The notes below the pieces were generated by a model. That model worked only from the letters and a program-made list of their open reading frames with translations. It was not told the DNA's origin and did no database searches. The position numbers and the translations under genes were made by a program. 64,000 bases of DNA from Himantopus leucocephalus (Eukaryota; Chordata; Aves; Charadriiformes; Recurvirostridae), in assembly GCA_003993805.1 (NCBI GenBank), contig RSEF01000005.1:34083175-34147174 (forward strand), in the 5' to 3' direction. Of the stretch, positions 1-13,521 are shown piece after piece (the stretch's first letter is position 1; the number at the start of each line of letters is the position of its first letter).

Positions 1-3000
1 CTCCCACTTGATCCATATACCCAGTACCTGTACAATTCAAGTTGGCCTTGCCCCACTTCGTGATTGAAAATAACTTAATTTTCAGTTGTTGTTTGGAAAA
101 AGGGTGCATCCTGAGATATGTAAGTTTTAAGTAGCAACTTGTATAACCTGCAAAATATCCAGTCTCTCAGAAGACTACAAGAACATTTCACATGGTTTTA
201 TGTGGAGACTGCTCTAGAGACTTTAGGAGACCATCAAGGCAATTTGTAGAATTGTTACATTCATTATTAGATCAAATAAGTGCATAACTAGGGATGTGCA
301 AAGACACCTACTTTCCTCTTCCATAAGGAAAAGCTTTTTCCGTTGTTTCTTTCACTTTATATATACACACACACACTTTATTTGTATCTATCATCCAAAC
401 ACAGCTCTACTGCAATTTTTAACACTATTTGGATTTCTTTAGAAGTTATTTGTTCTTTCTTAGTATATACTAACACTAGAAACAATTTCATTTCAACTTT
501 CTTTGCTTACTACGCACTGAACATTTCTGGGCTCACCGTTAAGGTACGGAATTCTGTGCAAAAGAAAGATATACAAATGTACATTGCCGTGTAAGGGAGC
601 CTAGAAGGAGGGAGAGGAAGAATCAGAGGAAAATGTTATCACTTGTGAAGATTTAAGAGCAGTAGCAGATTAGTTGAGATAGTCAGTGACACATTACAAG
701 CCATGCCTGCTGAGACTTGAGCCAGAAGTCTGCAATATGATAAAATCACATTAGTATGAATATTTTCCCTCGTTTAAGAATATGTTAAAAGCAGTGGAAG
801 ACAAGTTGGACTCCGTACTCCTGTGGGTTGGTTTTTTTTCCCCAATCTTTGCCATGCAATTCCTAGACTGATCTTGTGTCAAGTCACTTACTCTATATAT
901 GGCATTTATATGTTAGCTGTTCCCAAAGATGGTATGAAGGTTATTATCCCAATAGCCACGAGGTCTCTGTGTTAAATATAGCAACACCCTTTTAGACAAA
1001 TTCAAAACAAAACTGAGAGCGACTATATATTTTTTTTTACCAAAGGTCTGCATAATATGCACACCTGTACTATTCATTTGGAAGACACCGCAAAAACTGC
1101 TGTATTGAAAATGGGAGTCTAATGTCATCAGTGGGTAAGATATTAATACAACCCATGCAAAATGCTGCAATATTAACATTATGTGTGATCCAAAGATATT
1201 TCTCAGGTTTTGCTCGTTTGGGTGTCTGGTAACCATAATTGTTAAATATTTTTAGCATTTTAATAAAACACAAAAGAAGAAAAAAAATCCATTAGCAGGA
1301 AACTTCTAGGACCAAATAATCTTTTTGCTTTAACTATTTCTCTTACTCAGTTTTATTTTATATGCAGTGTATTTTATACAAGAACATTGCTGGTTGTCAG
1401 TCTTCTAAGGGCATCAAAGATAGCAGCAGCAGCCTCTCCTGCTCCCTTTAAGACAAAAGCAAAACTAATAGGAAAGAAAAGCAACAAGAAGAAAAATAAT
1501 GAAACACAGCTTTTCCCTCCAAAGATAAATTAAGTTTGCAAGTAAGCAGCTTGGAACATCACTAACAGCCGAACAGCAACCAGTTTTACCAACCTTTCTG
1601 AGACTTGGCTAACTTCCACCTCAGCACAGTTACCTTCGTGGTTTTTTGGTTCTTATATTGCCTAAAAGCTCAGAGTAAGTACATTAAGTGATAAGATTAG
1701 TATCTGTTGTGAGCAGCTGTCTCCCTTGTCAGCCAAAAACTGCGAGGAGTTTTTTGTTTTTTATTTACTTTGTAAAGTGCTTATTTTCTGGTGTTCTCTG
1801 TGTGTGTGCGATTGCAACGCCAAATCGAGCCATACGTTCAAAACGTAATGAAGGACAGAGGTTAAAAATGGCTCCTGAATTCCATGGTTGCTCTACTCGT
1901 ACAGGAACCTCCCGAGAAAGCTGTCTCTCACACAAAGCCACTTGTCACGAACAGCCATAATGCAGCTTAAGGAGAGGTGCTGACATAAGGTTTCCATCTG
2001 CTCCAACCTGAGCACAGATCACTGAATATGTTGAAGATGGGAATGACACCTTCAACTTGAACTGAGTAATGGAAGCCCAATATAGACAGTAAAAGATACT
2101 TAAGATATTTTTTTTCCTGTCAGTCCCCTGAGTTTATAGCACTCTTGCAAAAGAGGGGGGGTTCCCTGTCTGGTCAAGCTAGGTCGTTGTTAGCTGGAAG
2201 GCAAAAAAGAAAAAAAGAACCAAACCCAAAAGGAAAAAAAAAGGAGAAAAGTAGAGTCAATAAATAAGCAAGAAGGGAGAACAACTGCACCTCATTAAAT
2301 TAAACAGTCAGTGAACACTTAGGCCATTTGAACTGTTTCCTCCTACTTCTAGGATCTCTCCATACCAACACCTGATTTTTGCCAAAGATTTGAAAATCTC
2401 TTACTGCACCTTTGAGGCATCATTTTTACAAAATTACAATTTTACAAATTAGTATTTCTACACTTGAGATAACTTTTACACATAGTTTTAAATAACTGAA
2501 TTGACTTAGAGGTAGGCCTGTGCACAACAGACTACTACTACACCTCAGTTAGATATTACGTACTACTATATGCCAACACGAATACACTCAGCAAGCCTGG
2601 CACCATCTTCCTGAAGAAGGAGACGAATCAGCAATGGGATTTGGAGCTTTCCAGCAGCAAGTCTTTGCTATGTGGAATTCCTCTAATGGCAAAGTTATCT
2701 CCATCAGGCTACCGAGATGCAAAGCGAGAGACTATCACTTGATGGCCTGGTATGTTTTGTCCTGGGTACAGAAACCAGCTACTCAGTCAAAAAATCTGGC
2801 TGCCCCATACTCCTTCTCCCCTCAGAAGTATCTGACAGCAAGATGTATAAATGGACGCAGGCATATACATTTTTTTCCTCAAGCCCCCTTAGGCATAAAG
2901 CACTAGGAAGAACTGGTAAAGGAAAGCTTGCGCTGCTCATACAGGTACTGTATTTTTGCTGAGGGTAAATAGGACTTCCACCTAGAGACCGGACTATCTC

Positions 3001-4394
3001 TCCCTCTCATAACTGCTAAATCCACATTAACATTTTTAAAAGCTATTTCTAAAGCCATACCAATAGATTAAGCATTATTTTTAGTTAAGTTCAAAGAGAA
3101 GAAAGAGTACAGCTTTGCCTACTCTACCTGACTTCACTATGGCAACAGCAAAAAAACGGTAAATTCAGGAGATTAAGAGAGCTATAATTCCAGCTGAACC
3201 AGCAAAAATAAGAATTAAAAATTAATTTATAATTTCTTGATTACCTACAGGCACTTTTGAACCATTCTTTAATTAAAAAAAAAATCAAGTCAGACCACAT
3301 ATAAAATGATAGAACTGGTATAGAACAGTATAGAACAGCTTCTGTTTGCTTAAATAATGTTTCCACTTTAATGTACTTATTTGCTCTCATTTGCTTAACA
3401 CTGCCAATATTTATTACTCTGCAAATTTATGGAAATCTGACTTTAAAGAGCTTTGTGGTACTGAGTGATTTTTTAATTTTTTTATGTACTTATACTGAAA
3501 TGACTTGATGAGATTCTGGAATAAATGAAATGTAACTGAGTAGCATGTAACGATGTCTTGTGACACGCTGCGAGGTAATATAGGCAGTAAAATGTCATCA
3601 TTGTGGGTAAAAATCTAATTGCTTTTACATTGGTTTACTTTGCACAAAAGTCTGTGCCTTGACTTATAAAAAACGATGGATAAAACCTGATAGATTTATA
3701 AACTTTTTTCCACGGGCATTTAAGGACAACTGTGCATTTGCACAATACCTTCCTTATATACTGCAGGAGTTGGGAGATTGTCTAATACTTATGTTAGAGG
3801 AACCCAAACTTTATTCCACTTTTTAGAAAACAAAACAAACCCAAACCCGATCCTATATTTGGATAGCTACTGTGTAAATACATAATAAACAAAATCTAAT
3901 GAAAAAGCAGATGTGGTGACAGTAAAGGAAAACTTTTGACTTGTTGATATCACTGTCTGGCAGCCATGACCAATCTTAGAAGGTTTGTTGTCCTAAACAG
4001 TAAAGATCCAGAAGCTAAACCAAACATTTTTAGCCAGTGTTCAAGTTATCTACTTTTTTACCGCAGATAGCTATCCTGACTTTTGTACACGACCTACAAT
4101 TTAACTGTAACATGCCCAAAATATTGCTACTGCTCTTTTCAAACCTACACATAGATATACAGCCTGCAATAAAGAAATGATATTTCCCTTTGCTTTCCCA
4201 GAGGAAGAAGGAATCAATCTGTATAAGGGTTGATTGGTAAAGGGACGCAAAGAGATGCAGCTAAGGAATGGGCAAAATAATCCTATGAGAGATTTTCAGT
4301 AAAAATCTAGAGGTACTGTATTCCCTTAAAGACTTGCTCAGTCCTCCCCTGGAAATGGTAGAAAGGTCATTCAAGAAAGACATATAATAGCCAG
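1..4394 (-). other. inferred CDIN1 intron, leftmost part
   Basis: AT-rich sequence with a purine-rich tract at about 2195-2254 (AAAAAAGAAAAAAAGAA-type) and no transposon recognised. The minus strand near 3065-3040 encodes LIYWYGF, which resembles the IYWYGF of the missing CDIN1 C-terminal exon, but an in-frame stop lies directly upstream and there is no acceptor, so it is not called as an exon. The short frames elsewhere have no family resemblance. Confidence 0.5.
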
Positions 4395-4534
4395 ATATGA
4401 AGCAAGGCTACTGCAATGTCCAGGAAAATGAACAGCTGCTCATAGGAAAGACCGGATGAGTTCAGCCTTTCCAGCCTCGGAGAGCAAAAGCTGAGAAGAG
4501 GTGTAACTGTCCTCCACCGACACATCAGGGAGAC
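4395..4534 (+). mobile_element. probable old CR1-like LINE fragment (internal ORF2 region)
   Basis: The plus strand contains CTCATAGGAAAGACCGGATG, then TTCAGCCTTTCCAGCCTCGG and AGAGCAAAAGCTGAGAAGAG. This follows, in order, the CR1 block that encodes the ERLRELGLFSLE-type segment and the KRRLRG-type segment near the ORF2 C terminus. Both flanks decay quickly, and the 3' CR1 terminus is absent. The call is plausible but rests on about 70 well-matching bases. Confidence 0.5.
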
Positions 4535-5388
4535 CAGTGCTCTGGGTCTAGAAAAAAACTCCCAGTGGGACCAAAACACTTTAAATGATTTTAAAATCCC
4601 ACTTGGTAAGTTTAACAAACAGGTTATAAGACACGGTATTTATGACAGCTGGGGACTAGACACAGTGACAAAACCTACGCATTTCTAAATGCAGTACATG
4701 AAAGTAATAATATAAAATACTCTCTCAAGCAATTGGAAATAATATCACCACTGCTAACAAAATTAAACATAGACCCAAATGTTTTTTCCCCTACCTGAGG
4801 AACAAAGACAAATACCTGTATAAGACGATGTATATTTATAAAATGAGATACCAGAAAGTTATTCGGAATGCAGGAAGATGAAGAGTTTTAAAAAAGGTAA
4901 GATTAAAAGGAATCTCCTTTTCAAATGAGCAATATGAATCTGAACCATTGTTTATTTGCCCACAGACATAGCTTAATAATTTAGTTTTCATAAATAATAA
5001 TGGACTGTCTGATTTTTATCAAAGGTAACATCTTCAAATTGCAAAGGGTCTCTAGGCTTGGAAGATAACTACATAAATACAAGCAAACTTTTCTAATTGA
5101 AGAAGTATACACAACTTTTCTAATTTATCCTTTTGTTTTTACAACACATACATACAACCTCAAGCTTTTCTGGTTCAGTGTTATCCGGGCTACCCTTGCC
5201 TAATCTTCAAGCCTAGAGCAAACTGAACAATCAAACATAAGTTGAAAGAAATGTAGACAACCACCAAACCTCAGAAATCCTAGTAATGGCTCCATCACCA
5301 GTTCCCTTTCCTAGTTTGCAAGAAGAAATATTTTATTATCTGTAAGCAATACCCATGCCAGTCACACACTCCATTGTTTGGTGGTGGG

Positions 5389-5405
5389 TTTTTTTTTTTT
5401 TTTTT
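5389..5405. repeat. T homopolymer
   Basis: Seventeen T residues after GGTGGTGGG on the plus strand. No retrotransposon body was recognised beside it. Confidence 0.9.
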
Positions 5406-8400
5406 GATTAATTTCTGGATTCCTCTTAAGGTTCTGATTGTAATGTACACGGCTCATAAAAGGTTCCTGGGACCAGGTGACCATATCCTCGCCCCTGATC
5501 CACCTGGTGAAGTGGACTCAATGTGCACACTGCAGTTCATAAAGCTCAGTGAATGGTAAGTGAAGGTATAAAATTCTCAGTGGAGAATTTTTACCTGTCA
5601 AACAACTTCCTGGCAGAGAGAAGTGTGACAGGTGGGCTGCCTGCTCACCAAGTATAACGCAGTGCCTGCCACCTCCAACAAACTTGCCCGCAGTAAAAAT
5701 GGTTGAATAGGGCTGAACATTTTTGCTTACAAATAGAGCTTAACTTAACAGTAAAACTGAACAAAGCAATAGCAACTGAATCAAATGTGACAGCAAAACC
5801 CCCATTTTATGCACATGCTTTATTACAGTTCTTAACTTTGTGTTTGTATAGCTAGTGAGTTTATGCTTTAGCATGTCTAAAACTGAATTACAGTGGTGAT
5901 TTTCTTCAGTTACCTCCCAACTGAATGAGTAAAAAAGAGGGTGACTATTCGAGAAAAAAAAGAGTGTACACTCAACTCCTTTGTCTTCCCTGTCCAGTCA
6001 CTTACAGAATGAAAATTTTTACTGTAAGGATGAGCCACAAAGTGTCAGAAATTAGATTCAAAGTGCGAAGAATGAACCACCTCTATCTACTTCCATATAC
6101 TGCTTCTAGCAAGGATCCTTTTCATATAACACATGTTTTTGGGATACTTAAAAAATAAGAGGCATGAGAGATGAAAAAAAGTTTACAGAATATACTGTCA
6201 CAGTGGATTTAGTCTTTGTAAAGACAAAAGTGTAGAAAGACACATGAAGCAGAAATGCGGTGTGAAACATCTGAACAACGATTAAAATAAAAATCCAAAA
6301 AGCACTATGTTAGAAAAGCAGACAGTTAAGCCACAGTCCTTGTTCAGCATTAACTGGCACTTGCCAACAATCTCGCAATGAAGGCTGATGAAAAACAAAC
6401 AGATACTACATGATGACACCTAAATGTTGACCCAGTTTCAGAAATAGAAATGGTCTAAGATACGTTACATGAGGAGCAAGCGACCACCTTTTCTGACTTT
6501 GTAGAAAGGGCTAAGTGAAATATTATCTATTCTTGGGCTTTTTCCGTAAAACAAGAGAAACAAATTCAACAATTTCAGTGTCCTATCAGATAGGTGAGTT
6601 TAGATATGAAGTTCTTAATTTACAATAAATATCTTAGTTTATTTTTAACACTAAAATACCTTTGAAAAACCATTTACCTTTTGTAAATTGCAATGTTTCC
6701 AGATGAATGTGAGCAATTCAGTAAATATCATGTTGGACTAACTTATAGTTAAATGGAATATACAACTTTAGCTTTTATTTATTTTGGTCATTCTAGATGC
6801 ATTAGATTCTAATAAATAATTTTAAGAGATTGCCAGAAAGGTAAGCTTGATAGTTTAGCTTTTCCAATGACTAAAGAGAAAAACAATCCATGAATTGTAA
6901 AATTAAATGCCAGTTTTTTAAATAGTAATTGTAAGTAGTAAGCAAACTTGTTTTGGGATACTTCTGACTTACTACTCTATGTTAGCAAGGTCATCTTTAA
7001 ACATACTTTTTTTGTCTTGCTTAAAGACTAATTATTACAGTGCTACCTTTAGAATAAGTGAAGGGTAAATATTTGGCTCTTAAGAGTGGTCTTATGGGAA
7101 ATGTGTATTATGTTTACTGTTATTTGATGATGAAATGCCAACAGACTGAAATATTTCTATAATAAATTATTCCATTCAATAAAAGCATCAATAGTTTGCC
7201 TGGTTTTAAAATACAATTTCACTATAATGCATTGAAAGAAAGAGCACTAATGTAAAAGCCCTGCCATGTGCATTAGTCCATATTAAACCACAGTCCCCTA
7301 GCCCCCTGCTTTAGTGTACTGTTAAAGGTCTGACAAACCCACAGCTACAAGGAAATTCAGAGATCAGACTAAAAATCTTTACTTACCACTTTGTGCCTAG
7401 ATATAATAATTCACTGACTGTATGAAGGATAGGCCAATAATTCTGAATTCCCTGTCTTTGTAGGTTTAATATAAAACCATTACAATAGACAATATCTTAA
7501 AAAATAGTGCCTAATGTTAAGGACGCTGTGCATACACACACATATATTACATAAAACTGTTTATATATGTGGTCTTTTTTCAAAACATGTGGGGGGCAAA
7601 ATGGTTTTGATTACCTCACTAAAACACAAATAAAGAAATATTGACCATTCAATCAAGAGTTGCAGCCATCGGACTGTATGATAGGGGCCTTCCAAATACA
7701 ATTGAAGAAAATGTACCTCATAAATAATGCTCTGCCCATTAAGGCAAAGATAGTCAACTGATAGTTCACAGGATGCAATATGAAAAGCAAGGTGGTCAGC
7801 ATGATGACAAGGAAATTTTTGCAATAGTTCAAAATTAAAAAAAAAATATTAATAAACAAAAAATTACTCTTTTCTCGATATCTTATCTTGTTTACTACTT
7901 CTGATTTTCTGGCGTTCCATCTCATTCTTGATTCCCTTACATGAATGGAAGGTAAACAGATGCATTGAAATCTCTCATGACACTAAAGCACCTCACGGTT
8001 GTGTATTTTAATTTCTGGCATACGTTATGATGTGTACTTAATGGATCCTCTGTTCTTATGCCATTTTGATTCTATCAGCATGTATTTTAGTCATTGATCA
8101 GCAACTCCATTTGTCTTTTACATCGCAATTTGACATCAATACAAGAAACAGGATGAGATGCAAACAAAATGATATAGAATTACTAAATAATAGTTGATCA
8201 TGAATTATATTTGCGATGCATGACTTGTCAGTCCTGGATTTAACAGTAGGTAATGAATGCTTCTTTGTACCACACTCCCAGAAATTCAATAAAAGCGAGA
8301 AAAAAGCTGCTTTCAGAGTTAAAAAAAATTGCAATTACCAGTTGCTCATCACATCTAAGGGTTATTGGTCTTTCTTACTAAGAAGTCAAGGATGGAGATT

Positions 8401-9794
8401 AGATGCCTCTTCATAGTCACTGTTATCAGTGACTTGGTGATCTCAGGTGGATCTCTAGTAAGCAGCACTTCTTCTAATAAAACCCTTCTGTAACTGGAAT
8501 GCTCTCAAAATTCAGCTTGGTCCCAGGAAGTTACTTTTCCAGTTGTTATTCCTACCTGTGCAGACACCAGAGAAGCAGTGCAGAATGCACTGTCCCACTA
8601 TTTGGCTGAGTAAAATGTGGAAACTCAACCCTTAACATCCAATTTGACATCAGACTGAAAATGAAGAAGAGTTTTAATGCAGAGGTAACCACAACAAAGG
8701 AACTCAACTAAGTTTTGATTCAGCAACATTAAAATTCAGTCATTCTTGATCAAAATTAAACACTTGAAATTTTTGAAGAAATTTTTCATTTTAGTTTGCT
8801 GAAACATATTTCAGCATTAAATGGCACTCCCCCCCACCTCCTCTCTTTTAACATGTTGGAATGTGGTTAGAGTCCTTCAACTCTAATGATGTACTATAAA
8901 AAAAATAGGAGATGGGATCCTCCAGAGCCACAACAGCCATCCGTGTTAAATGCAGTGCGTTGCAGGACTGCAGTTGTTGCTTTATTAAAAATTACATGAA
9001 AGAAAACATTTCAAGTTCACCCAAATAATTGATATATTCTCAGCTGAACCAAAGCAGACATTTCACTTTGACTTTGTAGCAGAAATGTTGAAACTTATGA
9101 AAACTTTGTTCTCTGTCCAAAACCTCCCCAAACAGCCAACAAAATATTCCTAAACATATTTTCTGGAGTGACAATGATTATTTTTAAATAAAGGAAAGAA
9201 AAATACTATAAGAAATCAAAGAAACAGGTCATTTTGATATCTGATAACCAAAAGGAATGTTTTGGCATAAATGAATTTATCTCCACTGTAGTCTGATGAA
9301 GCTTTTCAGATTTTTAGTGCTTGCTTATCTTCGTTGATACACTCAGGCATGCATATATCTTCTGAGAGGTCTGCCTTAATGGCTGAGCTTTAATGGCTCA
9401 GCTGACAGGAAATGTTAAAAGACACCAAAAAATTATTGTTATTAGTAGGTTTTTTTTCCATGAACAATGCTATCCGCTTTTAGACCTTTAGAAATGTAAG
9501 GCTGATCTACATATTAAAACAACCCAAACCCAAAAAGTGGAAAATAGACAAACCAGGAAAAAAAAAATCAACAAAAACCCCATCCCAAAACTGGAGGTAA
9601 GCTTCATTAGAAATGAAACATTTTCATCCAGACAATTTTAACCCAATATTTATTTTGCACTTCACTGTCCTGTCTTTTAACTTAAAGTTGTTTATAAATT
9701 ATACATGAGAAGATTCCTGGGGAATAAGCTCAGAGATAGAGCTAACCTGATGATTTATATATTGCTGTAGTAACATGAAAAAGGGACAGAGATA

Positions 9795-9840
9795 TATACT
9801 ATACATGTTTACATATACATGAATATATATGTATATATAG
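9795..9840. repeat. AT-rich, TATA/CATA simple repeat
   Basis: An irregular run of TATATAC, TACATG and ATATATATGTATATATA words, able to form a hairpin. It is interrupted and short. Confidence 0.8.
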
Positions 9841-10482
9841 GTGAGAGACTGTGCTCATGATGGGATGCCCTACGCTAAATTAATCTTGGCTAAATTTTGT
9901 ATTTCCTCATGACAAGGCAAACGTAGTGAGACTTAAGTAACTTTACAAGCAACTCTGTGTGCCACCCCTGCTTTCTAATCCATACATTTTGCTTTCTGGA
10001 CAATCTGTGTTAAAAGAAGTAAGGCTTGTTTCTCTCCCCCTCCCCCCAATAAATATTAAGTATACATTTATTAAATTGATGAAGGAAAAGTATAGGATAA
10101 ATAGGAATAATTTGCCCTTCTCAGAGCAAAGTGTGACTGCTTTTAATCATAGTTTCATGGGATTTACCTGAATCCATGAGGGCAAATGCTTTATTTTTAG
10201 AATTAGTTTCATCAGGACTTCAATACAATGCATAAAAGGAATGTAAAAATATTTGTTTCCGGGTATTTTTTTGTTTTTGTTTTGTAAACCGAACAGATTG
10301 TATAACTTATTTTCAGTGTAGGAGTTGATTCCATATGTACAAAATCAACATCAATATTGTAACGCAACTTTTATTACAGGACAAACTGAATTTAGAAAGA
10401 CATTGAGCTTAGTAAAGAGAAAGTTGCATATTTTCTGAATGACTGACTTTTAAGAATAAAAAAATACAGAAAATACGGTTAA

Positions 10483-10839
10483 AATGGGTGCCGGCCCGGC
10501 AATGATGCAGATGGGATGGAATACCCTGTTGGTCAGTTTTGGGTCACCTGTCCTGTCTGCTCCTCCTCGCAGGTGGGACCCCACTGTGCTTTTCCGCTTC
10601 CGACCTTCCAACGTGGCAAATAACAAAGTTGGTTGGCCTTGGCTGTTATAGCAATAACCATAAGCAAAAGCCTCTCTGCATACCATGCCTGGACATCAAC
10701 TATAAACATTGGTCTTATCACTCTGAGAGAGTGACCATTGTCTGCACAATATGCTGTTAATTTCAGTAGTTAGAAGAGGCCCAGCTAAGAAGCAAAGTTA
10801 CTGACCAAAATTGGTCCAGTTTTACCTCAAACCAGGACA
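10483..10839 (-). mobile_element. ERVL-type LTR, U3 portion, truncated
   Basis: On the minus strand it begins at 10839 with TGTCCTGGTTTGAGGTAAAA, continues with CAATGGTCACTCTCTCAGAG, then AACATTGGTCTTATCACTCT in plus orientation, and carries AAACTGACCAACAGGGTATT followed by CCATCCCATCTGC. These are landmarks of the U3 region of avian ERVL-type LTRs. The usual TATA box and R/U5 parts after the CCAT block are missing; the sequence changes at about 10483 after a GC-rich GCCGGGCCGGCACCC. There is no gag, pol or env nearby, so this is a solo, truncated LTR. The candidate flank CATTT at 10840 has no matching copy at the other end. Confidence 0.82.
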
Positions 10840-12290
10840 CATTTATAGCTTGACAAAAACCTAACCACTCTTTACTTTTCATACACTAACTGAAGTTCAT
10901 TGCAAAATAGTTTTTTGCCTTCACTAATCAGTTTGGAAATCTAGTTTGGAACGTTATTACTCTCCTGGCCAAAACTCTTAATTTGCCAGTCTGATTTTAT
11001 TGATGGGTAGTGACATTTTTTGTGTACTATTATTATGCTTAAGCTTAAATAGCTTTCTCCTAGCTGTTTAACCTCTGATGTACCTACAGAAAACAAATGT
11101 ATTTGCTCATATTTAGCCAACTTACTCTTGGATATATTAGGACAAACCAGACATGATGTACAGCAGGCTGCACTTTTTTCTTCTTTACTGCAAGTGACAA
11201 CCCCTGAAGTGCTTAATTTGGAGGATAATATCTTAGTTGCTTTAAGGAGGAAAGTATAAGACTGTTCAGTATCTTCTAAATCATACACATCTGACTTGAG
11301 GCTCGGTACATGTTACAGGTAAACATATTCCCCTTGTTTGGCAGGATAGATTAGTAGACAATCTAAATTGTTGAAATATGAAATGTCCCACACATCGGTA
11401 TCTCTCAAAGTTCCAACCTTATCGTGTTAGTTATCCACCAATACTGAAGTATATAAAGACACTCAAACTCCATACACCTTTTAGCACATGCAGGTTGTAC
11501 AACCACCTAATGTATTCACCTGGAATTAAGCATGTGCCCACTGTCCCACCTACTGTAAAGAAAAGAGAGTTGGCGTTCCTACAAAGAGAATGCAACCTTA
11601 AAAATAATGTTGATATAATATAGTGGTAAAATACTGTATGTCTTGTTACAGGTTTTGTGGTTTCTGTGAAATCTGACACAATCTACCATCTTTAAAGTAT
11701 TTTTAAAAATTAACTGGTACCAAGGGGAAGCATTGAGAGGTAGGCAAGAATTACTTTACTATATTAATAAATTCAACTGATTTTTTTTTTCTGAATGAGT
11801 GTAATACATTAAAGACACTGTAAATTTGTCTTGTTTTCTTCCTGTGTGATAAAATAATGTTAGCTTATAGAAGTCAATTACCAACACTGTAGTGTTTTTT
11901 TAGCATTACACTTTGCATTTTGAAACTAACCTAGATAGCTCCAGTGACAACAATGAAGCTCCACCATTTTATCTTAGCTACAGAATACATCCGTGGTTTT
12001 TAAACCCAGCTTTCTTCGTATTGAGCTTGTTTTTCATAGAACAAAATTATTAATTTCCAGGATCTGGGCAGTTTCAAACTGCTTTAATTTATTTAGAGAG
12101 TGGTATATTAATTTCTACTAACCACAATTCAATTAAAGCTAAACATGTTGTCTGTTTTATATTTTATTTGCTAACAATAAAATAACCACTTGCAAATGTA
12201 ATAAATGATACTCAAATTGACTTTGTAGTCTACAGTGAGATGGAAATAAGTGCGAAGTCTAAACATTTTCTAGAGAGCATATAATTAAAT

Positions 12291-12323
12291 TTTAGGAAAC
12301 AATGTTTTTAGGAAACAATGTTT
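12291..12323. repeat. short tandem repeat, 16-bp unit, two copies
   Basis: TTTAGGAAACAATGTT is repeated directly (12291 and 12307) and followed by TG. Confidence 0.9.
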
Positions 12324-12794
12324 GTTTTCAATAACACAACTCATTCAATATAAGGCCTCATTTTTGAAGTCATCTGGCTGCATCAAACGGTTAATTTAAG
12401 AAGGAAAATAAATTGTTGACGTATGACTAGATAACATGAGCCTCAGTAATAAAAAAAAAGCAAGTCCCTCTTCTGCTGTTTCTCTTCCAGATTAATGAAA
12501 CTTTTATGTTTGGTATTAAGTCGTGTCTTGATCTGTTCAGTTACTGCTGTCAGGCTACCCTTCCACCCCCAGATGTGGCAATGCTGCTCTAAGATCACGG
12601 TTTTGACTAGTGGGACCGTGACAAGAACATTTTGCTTACACAGGTATGGATATGGCAGTCTGCCATGAATACCCAGGCTGGAGTCAGGGCATGCAGCTGA
12701 AGTGCACATGCTAAAGGCAGGCGAAAACCAGACTGAAAATACTGCTACTTCTCAAAACTCGTTTTAAGAAATGAGAAGCACATAAACAGGAATT

Positions 12795-12815
12795 NTCTTT
12801 TTTTTTTTTTTTTTT
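12795..12815. other. assembly ambiguity (N) beside a long T run
   Basis: A single N at 12795 is followed by TC and then about 18 T residues. This is likely a closed gap or a length-uncertain homopolymer, so the length here should not be trusted. Confidence 0.9.
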
Positions 12816-13309
12816 CCTTCTTTCCAGGAAACATTAGTGTTCTCTGGCCTGTTTACAAACCTGGATTTCCAAATAGAAACCATACAGTACATTTTCTAGT
12901 TCACTTTCACATATCTGAGTCTTTCTTTAGTGACATCACATTAACATAGGAAGGAGATACGAATGCTGCTAGTAATGAAAAAGAAGACCTACCTCCCAAA
13001 CCAACCCTTTATTGAATTGGGCCTCCCCCACTTTGTACAAATTCCTATTCCAGATATCTAGAAGGTAATGAGAGACAGTAATTGTTCACATTGGATTTTT
13101 TTTATACTTCTTTTGAAGTAGGAGAAGCAGCAGATATTATTTTAGCCCACTGATGGTTCTCTTTATTGCTGACAGTGCATTTTCAGTAGGTGATATATAA
13201 ATGTGGTCACACACATCCATGTGCTAATCAAGTTCCTCAAACCTAACTCGGGCTCTTTCCTAAGGAAATCTGTATCTAACTGAACTTGCAATAAAAAGTA
13301 ACATGCATG

Positions 13310-13521
13310 GAGTCAAAGGGCAGTAATAGGTGCTGTGTCCCCAGCTGCTCATGGTGAAGTAACTGGCTGTCCGGATTTACAAAACTAAACCATAATGGAC
13401 AAAAGTTAGTAACTGCTACTACTTAATAGAAACATTCCCAAGTAAAAGCAGTATGGAAAAACTTTTTCATTTGTGACCTACTCCTTTTTGTTGTGGTTCT
13501 GTTTTACCTCAAACCAGGACA
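13310..13521 (-). mobile_element. ERVL-type LTR fragment (5' end of LTR)
   Basis: On the minus strand, starting at 13521, it reads TGTCCTGGTTTGAGGTAAAA, the same 5' terminus as the LTR fragment near 10.84 kb and characteristic of avian ERVL-type LTRs. After the first 22 bases the two copies diverge, so they belong to different subfamilies. The inner part (AGTAACTGCTACTACTTAAT on the plus strand, then CCCCAGCTGCTCATGG) is compatible with a U3 region. The inner boundary near 13310 is a guess and no terminal CA or target duplication was found. There are no retroviral genes beside it. Confidence 0.6.

Larger units (their letters stand above)
4535..10482 (-). other. inferred CDIN1 intron, no gene seen
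   Basis: AT-rich single-copy-looking sequence. It includes a T run at 5389-5405 and an alternating AT microsatellite-like stretch at about 9790-9840. The minus-strand frames at 7561-7925 and others have no family resemblance. Confidence 0.5.
10840..13309 (-). other. inferred CDIN1 intron between two LTR fragments
   Basis: The sequence between the two LTR fragments is AT-rich and has no retroviral coding remnants I could recognise. The two LTRs are also too different to be a pair from one provirus. The minus-strand frame at 10941-11288 (115 codons) is among the longest in the window, but it has no known domain, low-complexity content and no splice-site support. Confidence 0.5.

Noticed and set aside
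3035..3066. Minus-strand LIYWYGF, matching the IYWYGF of the missing CDIN1 C-terminal exon
   Set aside because: Stops lie in frame just upstream (TAA AAA TAA TGC TTA) and soon downstream, there is no AG acceptor close by, and the preceding FGPGL and following IQELDC residues are absent. Probably chance.
10450..10760. Three overlapping short frames at 10450-10760
   Set aside because: They lie inside the ERVL-type LTR and are not genes; U3 regions often contain chance frames.
10941..11288. 115-codon minus-strand open frame, among the longest in the window
   Set aside because: No known domain, no splice-site support, and such lengths are expected by chance in 64 kb of AT-rich DNA.
10483..13521. 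A provirus bounded by the two LTR fragments
   Set aside because: The LTR bodies differ, the inner 2.5 kb shows no retroviral coding remnant, and no primer-binding site or polypurine tract was found.
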